This document shows positions 11,810-21,615 of a stretch of DNA of 64,000 nucleotides, piece after piece (position 1 is the first letter of the stretch; every line of letters starts with the position of its first letter). The stretch covers positions 184,060,209 through 184,124,208 of the forward strand of contig CP136064.1 in NCBI GenBank assembly GCA_032622095.1, given 5' to 3'. A model generated the notes under the pieces. It did no database searches. It was given only the letters and a program-made list of their open reading frames with translations, and was not told the origin of the DNA. Both the position numbers and the translations under genes were made by a program. This DNA comes from Siphonodentalium dalli (lineage: Eukaryota; Mollusca; Scaphopoda; Gadilida; Siphonodentaliidae).

Positions 11810-12162
11810 AGCATAAAATTCTCCATTTAAACCATTCTTCACTAAATACTCAATGACAAGTAGTTATCCCCCAGGAAATGTACCGATAATAAGTCCATAG
11901 GTCATTTGTTGAATTTAATATATGAATATTTCCCCACCAATAAATAGGATTCCTTCTGCACATTCCATTATCTGCAGTCGGTTTATATATCCAAAACGTC
12001 CCTCCAGATGTATAATATACCATTCCACTATAATTTTATCACTGAGTGGAATAATCCATTTAGTATAGAAGGGTTAAAACTTTATCAAGCCTGATTTACT
12101 GGTCCTGCTGATTTAGCTCTGAATCTGGTAGAAATGTTGCTGGCAACAAAAGCCATTATTAT

Positions 12163-12753
12163 TCTTCTGCAATTAACTTTTTCACAAGCTCTAACAATTC
12201 GAAAGGTTCAAGATGAAGCAAATATCTTCAGCAAGTATTAAAGTGATGTGAAACACTCCGGTATGGTGATCAAATAGAAATGGAGAATAATCTTGTTCAA
12301 AGTAGTAATGTTTACAAATATTATATCCAAATTGACACACACCGTCATTCTGATATATATTAATTAAATGCAGTGACACCTCGATGGCGAAATCGTCTTC
12401 GTTAGTTTATCGCGATAGATGCGTCCCGAATCGAGTAGTAAATATTTACAATTGAGCATAGTTCAGACGATGTTTTCTATGGAGTGGTACGGTCGATTAG
12501 CTTCAGATTTTCGGCAATGGTAGTAGAATGCTACATTCCTCCAGTTGTCATAGTGCCTGGATACTAACTGATCAGTTTCATGCACCAGAACAAGTACATA
12601 ATATGTCTTTAAACAGCCTATCAATGTGCCAATGTATAACATATTAAGATAATCTTGGAATGACTGGTGGTGAAAATTGTGGAAATAATGCCAAAGTTTA
12701 TAATTGTGTACTTTAATTCTACCTATATATTTAAGGCTCTGCCTCAAAAACAT
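12163..12753 (-). other. Weak antisense coding signal
   Basis: On the minus strand a 96-codon frame (12463-12753) holds segments such as YVLVLVHETDQLVSRHYDNW. Further on, another frame reads YLLHLEPFELLELVKKLIAE then E-stop near 12163-12230. The composition is more protein-like than surrounding noise. No splice pair joins the two convincingly and no family is recognised, so I do not call a gene. The rest of 11810-12990 is AT-rich intergenic or intronic DNA. Confidence 0.2.
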
Positions 12754-13053
12754 TCAGATTTGCCAAAGACTTCCAGAGAGAAAATTTGAGCAAAATGAAA
12801 TTAATGAATATATGCACCTGTTCATTAATCTCTAGTATACTGTTCTGAAAGGGCTATCTTAATATAGTTGCACCAAAACATTGCACAATTAACTGAAAAA
12901 TTGGATTACCACAGTGAGCTGAATGAAGTAAATCGGTATCGTACAAAGTGTGCCAAAAGTGATATTTTTTCACTACCCAACAGGGGTCACTTCAGATTTC
13001 ACACTGGAATTGTCTGTTGAGGCGCTTGAAGATTTCAAACTGAATTCTTTGCT

Positions 13054-14460
13054 ATGCTGTACTACAATATGATTGTGCATGACAATATTTTGTATTATCC
13101 AGAGTCAGATCGGAAGGCAAAAGTCAGGGAAATCATCAAAGAAGTAATGCTGAATGATGTTGGTTCAGAACACGAAGACCAAATTAACTCGATGATAGAT
13201 CAGGAATACAAGAGCATTCTTATTGAGCATCATAAAGCATTGCTTGCAAATAAGATAGATAAAAACCTGCCAGCAATATCGGAAGAAAAAAGTCCTCGGG
13301 CATCTGTCACAAGCAGTGTGAAAATTGGTTTGAAGAATCTGAATGTTAAAGCAGCCACTATTAATTGGGACGAAGTTCCCGTAGGTGGTAAGATGAACTT
13401 TGAAGTTCCCGTAGGTGGTAAGATGAACTTTGAAGTTCCCGTAGGTGGTAAGATGAACTTTGAAGTTCCCGTAGGTGGTAAGATGAACTTTGAAGGAGCT
13501 GATGCTTCAGTGAAGGATTTTACTTGCGAGAATAACCCTCCTAAAGGATGTAAGGGCAACAAAACCATTCTGGATGAAATTCCCGTCAGAAGAAATTCAA
13601 ATGTTGTAAATTGGGATGACGAAGAGCCTAATGAAGCAAAGCAAAACTTTATTAACTGGGATGCAGTACTAGTCAAAGGCAGTCAGAGATATCCCAAAAC
13701 GAGTCATGAAGATAAGCCTGTGAGATCGTGCAACTGGTATCAGCCTTCAGGGGAGATAGATGAGGGGTCGATTTCACAGGGAACCAAACCAGAGGTCACC
13801 AAAATGGAACCAACACATGGACTGAGAAGTCCACATAAAGAGTCAATAGAAGATCTCTTGGCCGACATTGATAAAGAACTAGCTGCTGAGAAAGTTGTAA
13901 AGAACAAACTTATAAAGAAAAAGAAAGGAATAGACAATACTGTTGACACCTCTCCAACACCCAAAACTGAGGCACAGAGCGCTATGCTGTATAAGGCATT
14001 AGACCAGAGAGGAGAGTTACCTCAGAAGAATGCAGAGGGTGAAGGTTTCCGATGTGATACAGGCAGAAGTCATTTATCAGAAATCAAAGGTCTTCCCTGC
14101 CTGCGGACACCAACGCCGTTCTCGCAGGCTCCGACCACGGACTACCGCTCTTCAGATGATGAGCTGCTGCTTGATGATGATGAATGTCTCCAAAGAAAGA
14201 AATTAAAAGACATAAGAAATTTCAGAATTGCAAACAGTCAAGATACCAAATACAAAAGGCTTGCTGAAAGAGAATTGGCAAGGTCAACACCTGATGAAGT
14301 CAGAAGAAATATGGCGGAAGTTGACAAAATGTTGGAAGAGCAGGACAGACATAGCAAACTGCCTGATATTTATGCTAAACGTGTCAGTCAAATTACCAGA
14401 TGCAGGGGAAAGGTTAAAGATGATATTGCTGATGATATTGATAAACTCCTTGGCATGTAA
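13054..14460 (+). CDS. Unrecognised 468-aa charged protein with 10-aa tandem repeats
   Basis: A single open exon of 468 codons ends in TAA, with AATAAA 23 bp downstream. The N-terminal part is helical (REIIKEVMLNDVGSEHEDQI). Then comes a degenerate NWD motif seen four times (INWDEVP, VNWDDEEP, INWDAVL, CNWYQPS). Four identical EVPVGGKMNF repeats (13372-13491) interrupt the first of these. The C-terminal third is acidic then Lys/Glu-rich and likely coiled coil (RRNMAEVDKMLEEQDRH), ending DDIADDIDKLLGM. I do not recognise the family. The start is uncertain: the frame is closed just upstream, and a different open frame (13000-13070, FTLELSVEALEDFKLNSLL) suggests an upstream splice or a frameshift. 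Confidence 0.8.
   Translation: MLYYNMIVHDNILYYPESDRKAKVREIIKEVMLNDVGSEHEDQINSMIDQEYKSILIEHHKALLANKIDKNLPAISEEKSPRASVTSSVKIGLKNLNVKAATINWDEVPVGGKMNFEVPVGGKMNFEVPVGGKMNFEVPVGGKMNFEGADASVKDFTCENNPPKGCKGNKTILDEIPVRRNSNVVNWDDEEPNEAKQNFINWDAVLVKGSQRYPKTSHEDKPVRSCNWYQPSGEIDEGSISQGTKPEVTKMEPTHGLRSPHKESIEDLLADIDKELAAEKVVKNKLIKKKKGIDNTVDTSPTPKTEAQSAMLYKALDQRGELPQKNAEGEGFRCDTGRSHLSEIKGLPCLRTPTPFSQAPTTDYRSSDDELLLDDDECLQRKKLKDIRNFRIANSQDTKYKRLAERELARSTPDEVRRNMAEVDKMLEEQDRHSKLPDIYAKRVSQITRCRGKVKDDIADDIDKLLGM
13372..13491 (+). repeat. Coding tandem repeat, 4 x 30 bp
   Basis: Four identical 30-bp units encode EVPVGGKMNF in frame, immediately after INWD. Perfect identity of all four implies recent expansion or active homogenisation, and the copy number may vary between individuals. 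Confidence 0.95.
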
Positions 14461-14482
14461 GCCTGAAATGTTTAAATTTATA

Positions 14483-14488
14483 AATAAA
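14483..14488 (+). terminator. Polyadenylation signal AATAAA
   Basis: A canonical hexamer 23 bp after the TAA stop of the 468-codon frame, in an AT-rich 3' region. It marks the likely 3' end of that gene. Confidence 0.65.
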
Positions 14489-14582
14489 TTATAGTATTTT
14501 GTTTTTCGAATCCTTTTGTCAATTTTCTGAGAATAAGTGAACCAAACTTTGATTTCAACTTGACTTGCATATATAGAATATA

Positions 14583-14714
14583 CACATAGTGTTTCTGAAT
14601 AACAAATTTAATCCACGAGTGGGATTGGCGATTTACACCACGAGCTTCAGCGAGTGGTGTAAATCGCCAATCCCACAAGTGGATTAAATTTAATATTCAG
14701 AAACACTATGCGTA
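14583..14714. repeat. Near-perfect 130-bp palindrome
   Basis: The left arm runs ACATAGTGTTTCTGAATA ... AATCCACGAGTGGGATTGGC to ATTTACACCACGAGCTTC. The right arm is its reverse complement, ending ATTCAGAAACACTATG. The loop is only a few bases (GCTTCAGC centre). It follows the 3' end of the 468-codon gene. Confidence 0.85.
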
Positions 14715-14720
14715 TATTTT

Positions 14721-14886
14721 GTTTATGCCATGATCTTTACAATGCGATGGATAAACACTTTTCTGTTCAAATTGTATGGAGAAAGTTTAATCCACTCTGC
14801 GAAGTTTATGCCACGATCTTTACAATGCGATGGATAAACACTTTTCCATTCAAATTGTATGGAGAAAGTTTAATCCACTCTGCGAA
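14721..14886 (+). repeat. Tandem duplication, 2 x ~83 bp
   Basis: Two direct copies (from about 14721 and 14805) contain GTTTATGCCATGATCTTTAC and ATGGAGAAAGTTTAATCCAC with a few substitutions. The second half echoes the AATCCAC ends of the adjacent palindrome. Confidence 0.85.
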
Positions 14887-15148
14887 GTGTAATCAACAGT
14901 AGGCACGTTTAATCAACAGATGTTGATTAATTGTAAAATTTAGATAGATGGCTTTATTTATATAGTAAGATAGGCGATCGTGGTATAAATATTGTTAAAC
15001 ACCTAGTTTTATTTGATTGAAACAATGAGATAACTAGAGCTAAAGTTATTATTTGGACACCAAAAGTAATCCATAAATAAGAATGAGATTTCTTCATCAG
15101 AAGTTTGAATCAAACCAAAATTCAACATTGAACTGTATCTTCATGTGA

Positions 15149-15484
15149 TTAACCCTTTGGCGAGTAGAACGACATATATGTCGTCTATCGGTTGAGGAGT
15201 AAAACGACATATATGTCCTTTCAGGAAGTGTTATTTTATGTAGACATAACTTCAATAAATCATCTGATTTATAAATGATTTGTATAGGAGTTATTTTTAT
15301 TAATATATTGTCCCAATAGTATAAGTGCAATCGATTATGATAACACACGTAAACAAAAAATGCATATAAATTATAACAAATTATTGGGCCCTTTTGACCG
15401 AACTTGTTAATAATTATTGCTATGACGTTAAATTTACTCATGACGTCATGTATATGACGTTACAGATACTCTCCAAAGGGTTAA
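15149..15484. mobile_element. TTAA-flanked MITE (CCCTTTGG termini)
   Basis: The left end is TTAACCCTTTGGCGAGTA and the right end TACTCTCCAAAGGGTTAA, inverted and both flanked by TTAA; 336 bp. Internal palindromic words ACGACATATATGTCGT and TGACGTCATGTATATGACGT are present. Non-coding, piggyBac-type target site. Confidence 0.8.
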
Positions 15485-15499
15485 AGATACGGGTGGCCT

Positions 15500-16220
15500 T
15501 TGTCGTGGTAATAGCTGTTAAAATAGTCACATCGGCTAAAACCGTCATAAACAGAAAGAATATATTATATAATGGACAGATGTTGTTCTTATACAAATCA
15601 TAAATATTACGTAGATTGCATATTATTGTCACTCACGTTTGTACGCTTTATTATATAAACAAACATCAAAAACATTACAAAACCATTTGTTTATAGAAAA
15701 ACACTCGGAACTCAGATTGTGCAATGAAAATGTTCCGTTGTGCTGTGGAACGCCAAGATAAAATTATTGATGCAATCAACAATCGCATTAAAATCGGGCA
15801 AAATTTTATTTTAATGGACACATTTTACCTGCTGTCAATTCAAAATCCAGCTAATCCACATTACTTCATGCTTGGGAAATGATCAGACAGAAAATGTGTA
15901 CATAATATAATTGTTCTTGCAAAGAGATAAATAATTTTCAATCCATTTAGTATTTTCTCCTATTACGTCACATACCTATAAATGGTAATACATACCAAAT
16001 AAGGAATTTACAAATGATATGATTGTTAGTTGGAAGTCATAGACGCACCAAATTAGGGGTTTTGCAACCAACATATATAATGCACACAAATCCAAATAAG
16101 GAAATGGCGCAATATCGTGACTGCTTGTAAAAAATTCACTACACTTTTTGAGAGAAACTAAACAACACACGACCTACATTTTCTCTGACACAAAACATGT
16201 TTTGTGAATAACATCGCATT
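15500..16220. repeat. Dispersed repeat, second copy at 31310-31740
   Basis: Shared words with the 31.3-31.7 kb region include CATAAACAGAAAGAATAT, GCATATTATTGTCA / GCATGTTATTGTCA, and the pair ACAAAACATGTTTTGTGAAT / CACAAAGTGTGTTTTGTGGA near the far end. Family unknown and ends uncertain. Confidence 0.5.
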
Positions 16221-16405
16221 CATAAATGTTATTTCTAAATTATAACCTACAACGAAGGCCGCCCATCCCTTTAATCCAGATACCAAATTTGAAAGCAATC
16301 AGAGAACTATGTATACAGTTATCATCGGGCAGAAAAATAATCACTAATCAGCAAATTCTAAGACAAAGAGAGGCATAATTCACTGAAGCAAACCCAGTCT
16401 AACAT

Positions 16406-16643
16406 GAAATAGTGTGCCTGTCATTTGCAGAATGAGGTCCCCAGAGGGTGAATTTAGTGATGCTACCCCGAATAGCGGGCTAGCATCACCAAATTCACCC
16501 TCTGGGGACCTCATTCTGCTTACACCTCAGCAGAATGAGGTCCCCAGAGGGTGAATTTGGTGATGCTAACCCACTATGCGGGGTAGCATCACTAAATTCA
16601 CCCTCTGGGGACCTCATTCTGCAAATGACAGGCACACTATTTC
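16406..16643. repeat. 238-bp nested palindrome of four alternating units
   Basis: The outer arms are GAAATAGTGTGCCTGTCATT and its reverse complement. Between them the unit GCAGAATGAGGTCCCCAGAG...GGTGATGCTA occurs four times in alternating orientation, with two internal loops and a central CTTACACCTCAGC. A 16-bp direct repeat, AACCCAGTCTAACATG, lies at 16391-16406 and again at 16652-16667, like a target duplication. A fragment of the same unit (GGTGATGCTAGCCCACCATG) occurs near 35590. Confidence 0.9.
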
Positions 16644-16669
16644 AAGGCTTGAACCCAGTCTAACATGAC

Positions 16670-17817
16670 TAGTCCAAGTCTTCTCGTACTAAAACCGGCT
16701 AAGATATTTAGTCTTTAGTCCAAGACCGCTTGTATACCAATCCTATGACACGACTTACGCCCACGATCTGTGGCGGGAATTTGTGGTGTATTTTACTCGA
16801 TTTACCTAGCAAATCAATACATGATGCTATATACATCGGAAAGGCTTACATCTTATGGTCATAATGGTGTATAATAATCTAACTTTAATGTTAAATTACA
16901 CATAGAATATTCCGGTTGATTGACACAAACATCGATTTGTTTCTCTGTTTGTTTACGTTTTAACCGAAAGCCGAAGTGGTCCGAATAAGTTCGGCATAAT
17001 CCGCTGTTTGTTCTGGGAATTCTACTTTCCGTTTCTATATATAGCGCGGGTTTTCCGAACAAAAATGGCGAAAACCGATCGCCCGAAAGTCCAGTTTTCT
17101 ATGTGCTTTCAGAACAATTCCCGCACTAAAAACTTAATGACATAATGGAGGATCAGAACGGTAGTTTTGTTGACAATTTTCGCAAGCAACTTGTCAAAAT
17201 TGGAGCAAATTAGAACTCTTGTGTCTGACTTGCCAAGTTGCCATGCGTGTGATGTGCATTTTGACATCTGTGTTGATAAAATAATCGGAGAACCGAATCA
17301 CACAGTTTCGAAATATAGTTCTTCCGTTTTAGTGGGACTTTTCAAACTTAAGGTTCATTTATTTAGTGTATTACATTTATATCTCCAATGTTTAATTAAT
17401 CTATTTATTATTTTATTTATTGACACACATAATTACGATTACAATGGAGAATTCATCGTAATTTGCGTTGTTGTCCAAAATCTACGGAATATTTTCAACG
17501 GAAAATGCCGAACACAGTTCGCGAGGTCAACCGAGTTCGCATACTTTTAAAAAATTGTAAACATTGAGGTAAATGTCTCTTTTCGCATTAAATTACCGTT
17601 TTAAATTCACAACTGATGTGGATTTCAGATAAAATAGCATGTCTTCTGCGGAAAATATCCGTTTATTGTCGCAATTGTGATATTTTATTTCATATAATTG
17701 TGGTTTTATTTGAGCGGGTCACTAACGCTTAAGTCGTGTCATAAGAATGCATGGGCCTGGAACTCGGACCTCCATCCCAATATCTTAGCCGGTTTTAGTA
17801 CGAGAAGACTTGGACTA
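16670..17817. mobile_element. hAT-type element with 8-bp target duplication
   Basis: The TIRs are about 38 bp: TAGTCCAAGTCTTCTCGTAC then TAAAACCGGCTAAGATATT, with the exact inverse at the other end, ...GAGAAGACTTGGACTA. The flanks carry a perfect 8-bp duplication AACATGAC at 16662-16669 and 17818-17825. An 8-bp duplication with a TA-starting TIR is characteristic of hAT elements. The interior (1148 bp in all) has a 127-codon frame at 17167-17550 with no recognisable transposase motif, so the copy is probably non-autonomous. Confidence 0.88.
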
Positions 17818-18060
17818 AACATGACCTGTATTATCATGTGAATTTCCACATCATATGGCATAAAGTGTAGTCAGACTGGACCAAATTTGAACAGGATCTT
17901 CTTATATGTTGACAATGTACCAAGCTTCCTAAAATTACATCCAGTTATCGTCAAGACAACAAATGTTTCGGACGGTCAGAAAATGCTCATTGCTATGGTT
18001 CACCAAATATTTTTTTTCGGGGTCGAGTTTGGACAAAAATGATAGAACTGGTCTGATACA

Positions 18061-18460
18061 TTAACCCTTCCATGACTGGAGCTTCTTGAAATTTTGTGAA
18101 AACCCTGTGCCAATGCATTCTCTTATATATGTGAGTCTCCGATACGGAGCCTCGCATATAAGAGAATACACTGGCCTAACAATATTTACCTTGACCTTGT
18201 AAGCCAGTACATCTCTTATATAAGCCAGTATTCTCTTATATGCGAGGCTCCCTATCGGAAACTCACATATAAGAGAACACACTGGCCTAACAATATTTAC
18301 CTTGAACTTGTAAGCTAGTACATCTCTTATATATACGAGGCTCCCTATTATATGGTGATATATGGTGATTCCTAGTTCAAATTGGAATTCCTCAATGCAT
18401 GTTATCACAAATGTAAACAAATTATTCCCCACGTGTAACCAGCATGGTGCCATATAACAT
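18061..18460. mobile_element. Foldback repeat related to the 10.2-kb element (degraded)
   Basis: It begins TTAACCCTTCC and CCCTGTGCCAATGCATTCTC, then carries several hairpin arms of the type TCTCTTATATATGTGAG / CTCGCATATAAGAGA separated by AACAATATTTACCTTGA repeats. It shares the left half with 10166-10543 but no clear right TTAA terminus was seen. The minus-strand frame across it (18061-18453) is an artefact of the repeat. Confidence 0.7.
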
Positions 18461-18714
18461 GTCTATTTGCATGAATAAAACCTAATTACTGATTCGTAAA
18501 TAATTATGTATGTATCCGCACGTAAACTATCACAACATACTGTATTCTTGTTGATAGCGATACTTTTCATCTCATATTCCGAAATTAATTTTGTAATTTA
18601 AGATCGCCACTGATAGTACAGCGAGTCACCATCTTGGGTGACCTCTCGTATTGGAATTACATGTTTGTCTGTACTATTTGTAGAAGAAGTCAGCGGAATT
18701 TTTGCTAGACCGCC

Positions 18715-18870
18715 AAATATTTGACATGGTGAAAAATAACATATTTAAAAAATCGAAATCTGTTAACTCTTAGCTTTGGGTGGGTTGCTCGACTCGATTC
18801 AAATATTTTTTACCCCAAAACCGAAGAAATAGTAGTATAGGGGCGTTAAATCTGATTATGCATCTTTAAT
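18715..18870 (+). mobile_element. MITE family 2 fragment (right end)
   Basis: It carries the words GATCGAAATCTG / TTAGCTTTGGGTGGGTTGC, CTCGACTCGATTCAAATATT and the terminal GATTATGCATCTTTAA shared with 9607-10056 and 60958-61414. The left part is missing. Confidence 0.6.
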
Positions 18871-19324
18871 ATATGTTTGTGCAAGAGCTCTGCACTTTCT
18901 ATAGTTAAAATTCCAACACAGCACACCTTTCTAAAAGCCCTGTGGCAGTTTAAAACCAATTTTTTCTCATGATTTCATTCTTATCTTTGTACCAAAATTC
19001 TTATCTTTGTACCAAAATAAGAATAAAACACACATGCTGAGCTTTTGGTATTCGAGAAATATTATGAAGTTATGTATTCAAGACTAGTTATCCAATCAGA
19101 GAAACAGATTTTTGCTCAAAGAAAAATGTACGGCACAAACTTTTACTATCTGTAAGAAGAGATTAAACAAATAAACAAAATAACTCAATGTTATTCAGAT
19201 TTAATGCTTATTAACATTAACATATGGTGAATGATTGAATAGATGAAATTGCGGCTTCTCATTAATTTATAAACAATTCTACTAAGTTATTTTGTTTCAG
19301 AACAGTCTAAATAGAATACGCGCT

Positions 19325-19410
19325 TCAATAAACAAGGTACGTATGAGTGTTTATGTAGTCTTCATAAAACTGTGGTATATCTTTGCCAGTAAGCAATGTC
19401 CTTTCTACAC
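19325..19410 (-). CDS. PSMB6: Candidate alternative last exon of PSMB6 (tandem duplicate)
   Basis: A 54-bp stretch (19358-19411) repeats the end of the last PSMB6 exon (19449-19502) 91 bp further on, with one synonymous difference. Read from a CACACAG acceptor at 19411-19412 it continues in frame [18 protein letters not shown], then INTHTYLVY and a stop at 19325-19327. A GT sits at the equivalent place in the first copy (19500-19501). Splicing out exactly 91 bp would replace the tail YEDH by YEDYINTHTYLVY. Without splicing it is simply 3' UTR. No transcript evidence is available here. Confidence 0.35.
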
Positions 19411-19442
19411 CTGTGTGCATAGCAGAATGAATGGATTCAGTG

Positions 19443-19573
19443 TCAGTGGTCTTCATAAAACTGTGGTATATCTTTGCCAGTGAGCAATGTCCTTTCTACA
19501 CCATCCTTAGTAATGGCTGCCATTCTGATAACACCACCACTAGATCCATCTCTGTTGATAGCCAATGCGAGAG
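19443..19573 (-). CDS. PSMB6: PSMB6 exon 6 (last)
   Basis: The acceptor CTCTCTTGCAG starts the exon. The split Ala codon (G + CT) joins exon 5. It reads [43 protein letters not shown], stop (TGA at 19443-19445). The [10 protein letters not shown] segment is the conserved beta-1 region before the C-terminal tail. Length 131 nt, in phase with exon 5. Confidence 0.95.
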
Positions 19574-21571
19574 CTGCAAGAGAGTATTAATTATTGCTGA
19601 ATGGTGACAAACACAAACTAATAATAATAGTAATATAGTAATAGGGGGCTCCTCGTGGCTCAGTTGGTATGGTGCATGGTCAATATAAGCTGTCCGGCAA
19701 CAGTGATTCTGGTTTGAATCCCAGTAAGTGCAGATTTGAGATTCATGCATAAGTGGGGTCTAGAGTATGTGCAGTGGAGTGATTTTCTAGTAAAAATTTA
19801 ACACTCTGCACAGTCTTTCTTTAACACATAAAACTGATAACATCGTCATCTGGCCTAGTGGCTAAAATGATGATTAACTAAAACAGAACAAAATAAACAA
19901 GAGATTGCACCGGTGGTCTGGCATACCCCGATAGTGGCAAATTCGAACCGACAAAGTATGGGTGAGATATCTGCTTGGACGGGATGTTTTCATATAAACA
20001 AAGATAAATAACTGTAGAATGGAAAATATGAACAAGACGATTGAACACTCAATTTCCATCATAATAGTGAACATCCATACCAAATTTCATTGATATCCGT
20101 CAACCAGTGGTGGAGATACGGACAAAAAACAACTCTTCCAAATCTGCAAAAATGAATAACTCTAGAACGGAAAACCGGAAAAAACTGATTGAACACTCAA
20201 TAAAATGATTGAACACTCAATTAATTGCCCTCATAGTAGTGAACATCCATACCAAATTTCATTGAGATTCATCAACCGGTGGTGGAGATATCTGTTTGGA
20301 CAGACAAAAAAATCCAACATGTCCAGATAAACAACTCTAAAATGGAAAATCCAGAAAAAAATAATTGAACACTCCATTGAATGCCCTCATAGTAGTGAAC
20401 ATTCATACCATATTTCATTCAGATCCAACGACTGGTGTTTGAGATATCTGCCCAGACGGACAGACGGAAAAACAGAGGGACAGATGTCTGGACGGATGGA
20501 CAAAGTCAATCCAGTATACCCCCCCCCATTCTCTTTGAAAGTGGGCATATAAAAACCATAAGAGTATTAAACACATGCCTCAATTATATTTACAACCCCT
20601 GCATCCACTTTCCCCCCTAAATGTTAGGTTAATAATACATGTAGGCTAAATCTAGACTATAATATTGCAGTTGGCCTAATGGAAGTTTACAATCATAATG
20701 AAGATTGGATAATCAAAGGCTGAACTGGCCGCTGAAGTAGACTTTAAATTCTAAATGCAGAATGAGTTAATACAGAACAACTACAGTAATGCCCCAAATT
20801 ATCGACTCCTTAACCACAGCAGAATTATGGAAAAATTACCCATAATTCTGCTGTGGTGAAGGAGTCGATTATTTAGGGCATTACTGTATTTGTACAACAG
20901 TAACTGCATGTACACTCTTTTTAATGATGTACCATACAAATTCATAAAATGTCTCCAAACAATAAGGCCAACTAAAACAGTACCTTCGTTTCAAGTAACG
21001 GAGGGCAAAAAATATAATTTTTAAAATTAAAATTAGTTTTTCCTCAAGGGAAGCCCGAAACTGAACTATATGGATTATTATCCTCGGCCTTGTGTTATCA
21101 GGAGGGTTAAAATTTATTGTCCGTTTATTGCCTACTCCTGTCAATCAGCGATCGGATTAGCCCACGCATGAATGCGTCCCGTGCAAATCCCGCGCTCTTA
21201 ACAGTTCATCTAGCCAGTTTTATTTCCGACTTTTAATAATAAGATTTGCGAGTCGCGGGATTGGGAATGGCACCGCCATGGGAGGGATCTATGATAGTTC
21301 AGTTTCGGGCTTCCCTTGAGGAAAAACTAATTTTAATTTTAAAAATTATATTTTTCCGCCAAGGAGAAGCCCTTCAACTGAACTTTTTGGATTAGAATGC
21401 AAGCCCAGGAGGAGGCAACGAGCAATAAATTTAATATTCCAGTTTGACGGGAATGTACCAGTACTCTTCCAAAACAGATGTCATGTAAATGTGATTTAGT
21501 CATGAATCAGCTTTGATATGTTATGTGAAAGAGCTCATAAATTCAGATTCCAGTATTGCTCAAGCTTGTAC

Positions 21572-21615
<44 letters not shown>

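Noticed and set aside
17167-17550. 127-codon frame inside the 16670-17817 hAT-type element, considered as transposase
   Set aside because: No BED finger, RNase H-like or hAT dimerisation motifs; hydrophobic low-complexity stretch.
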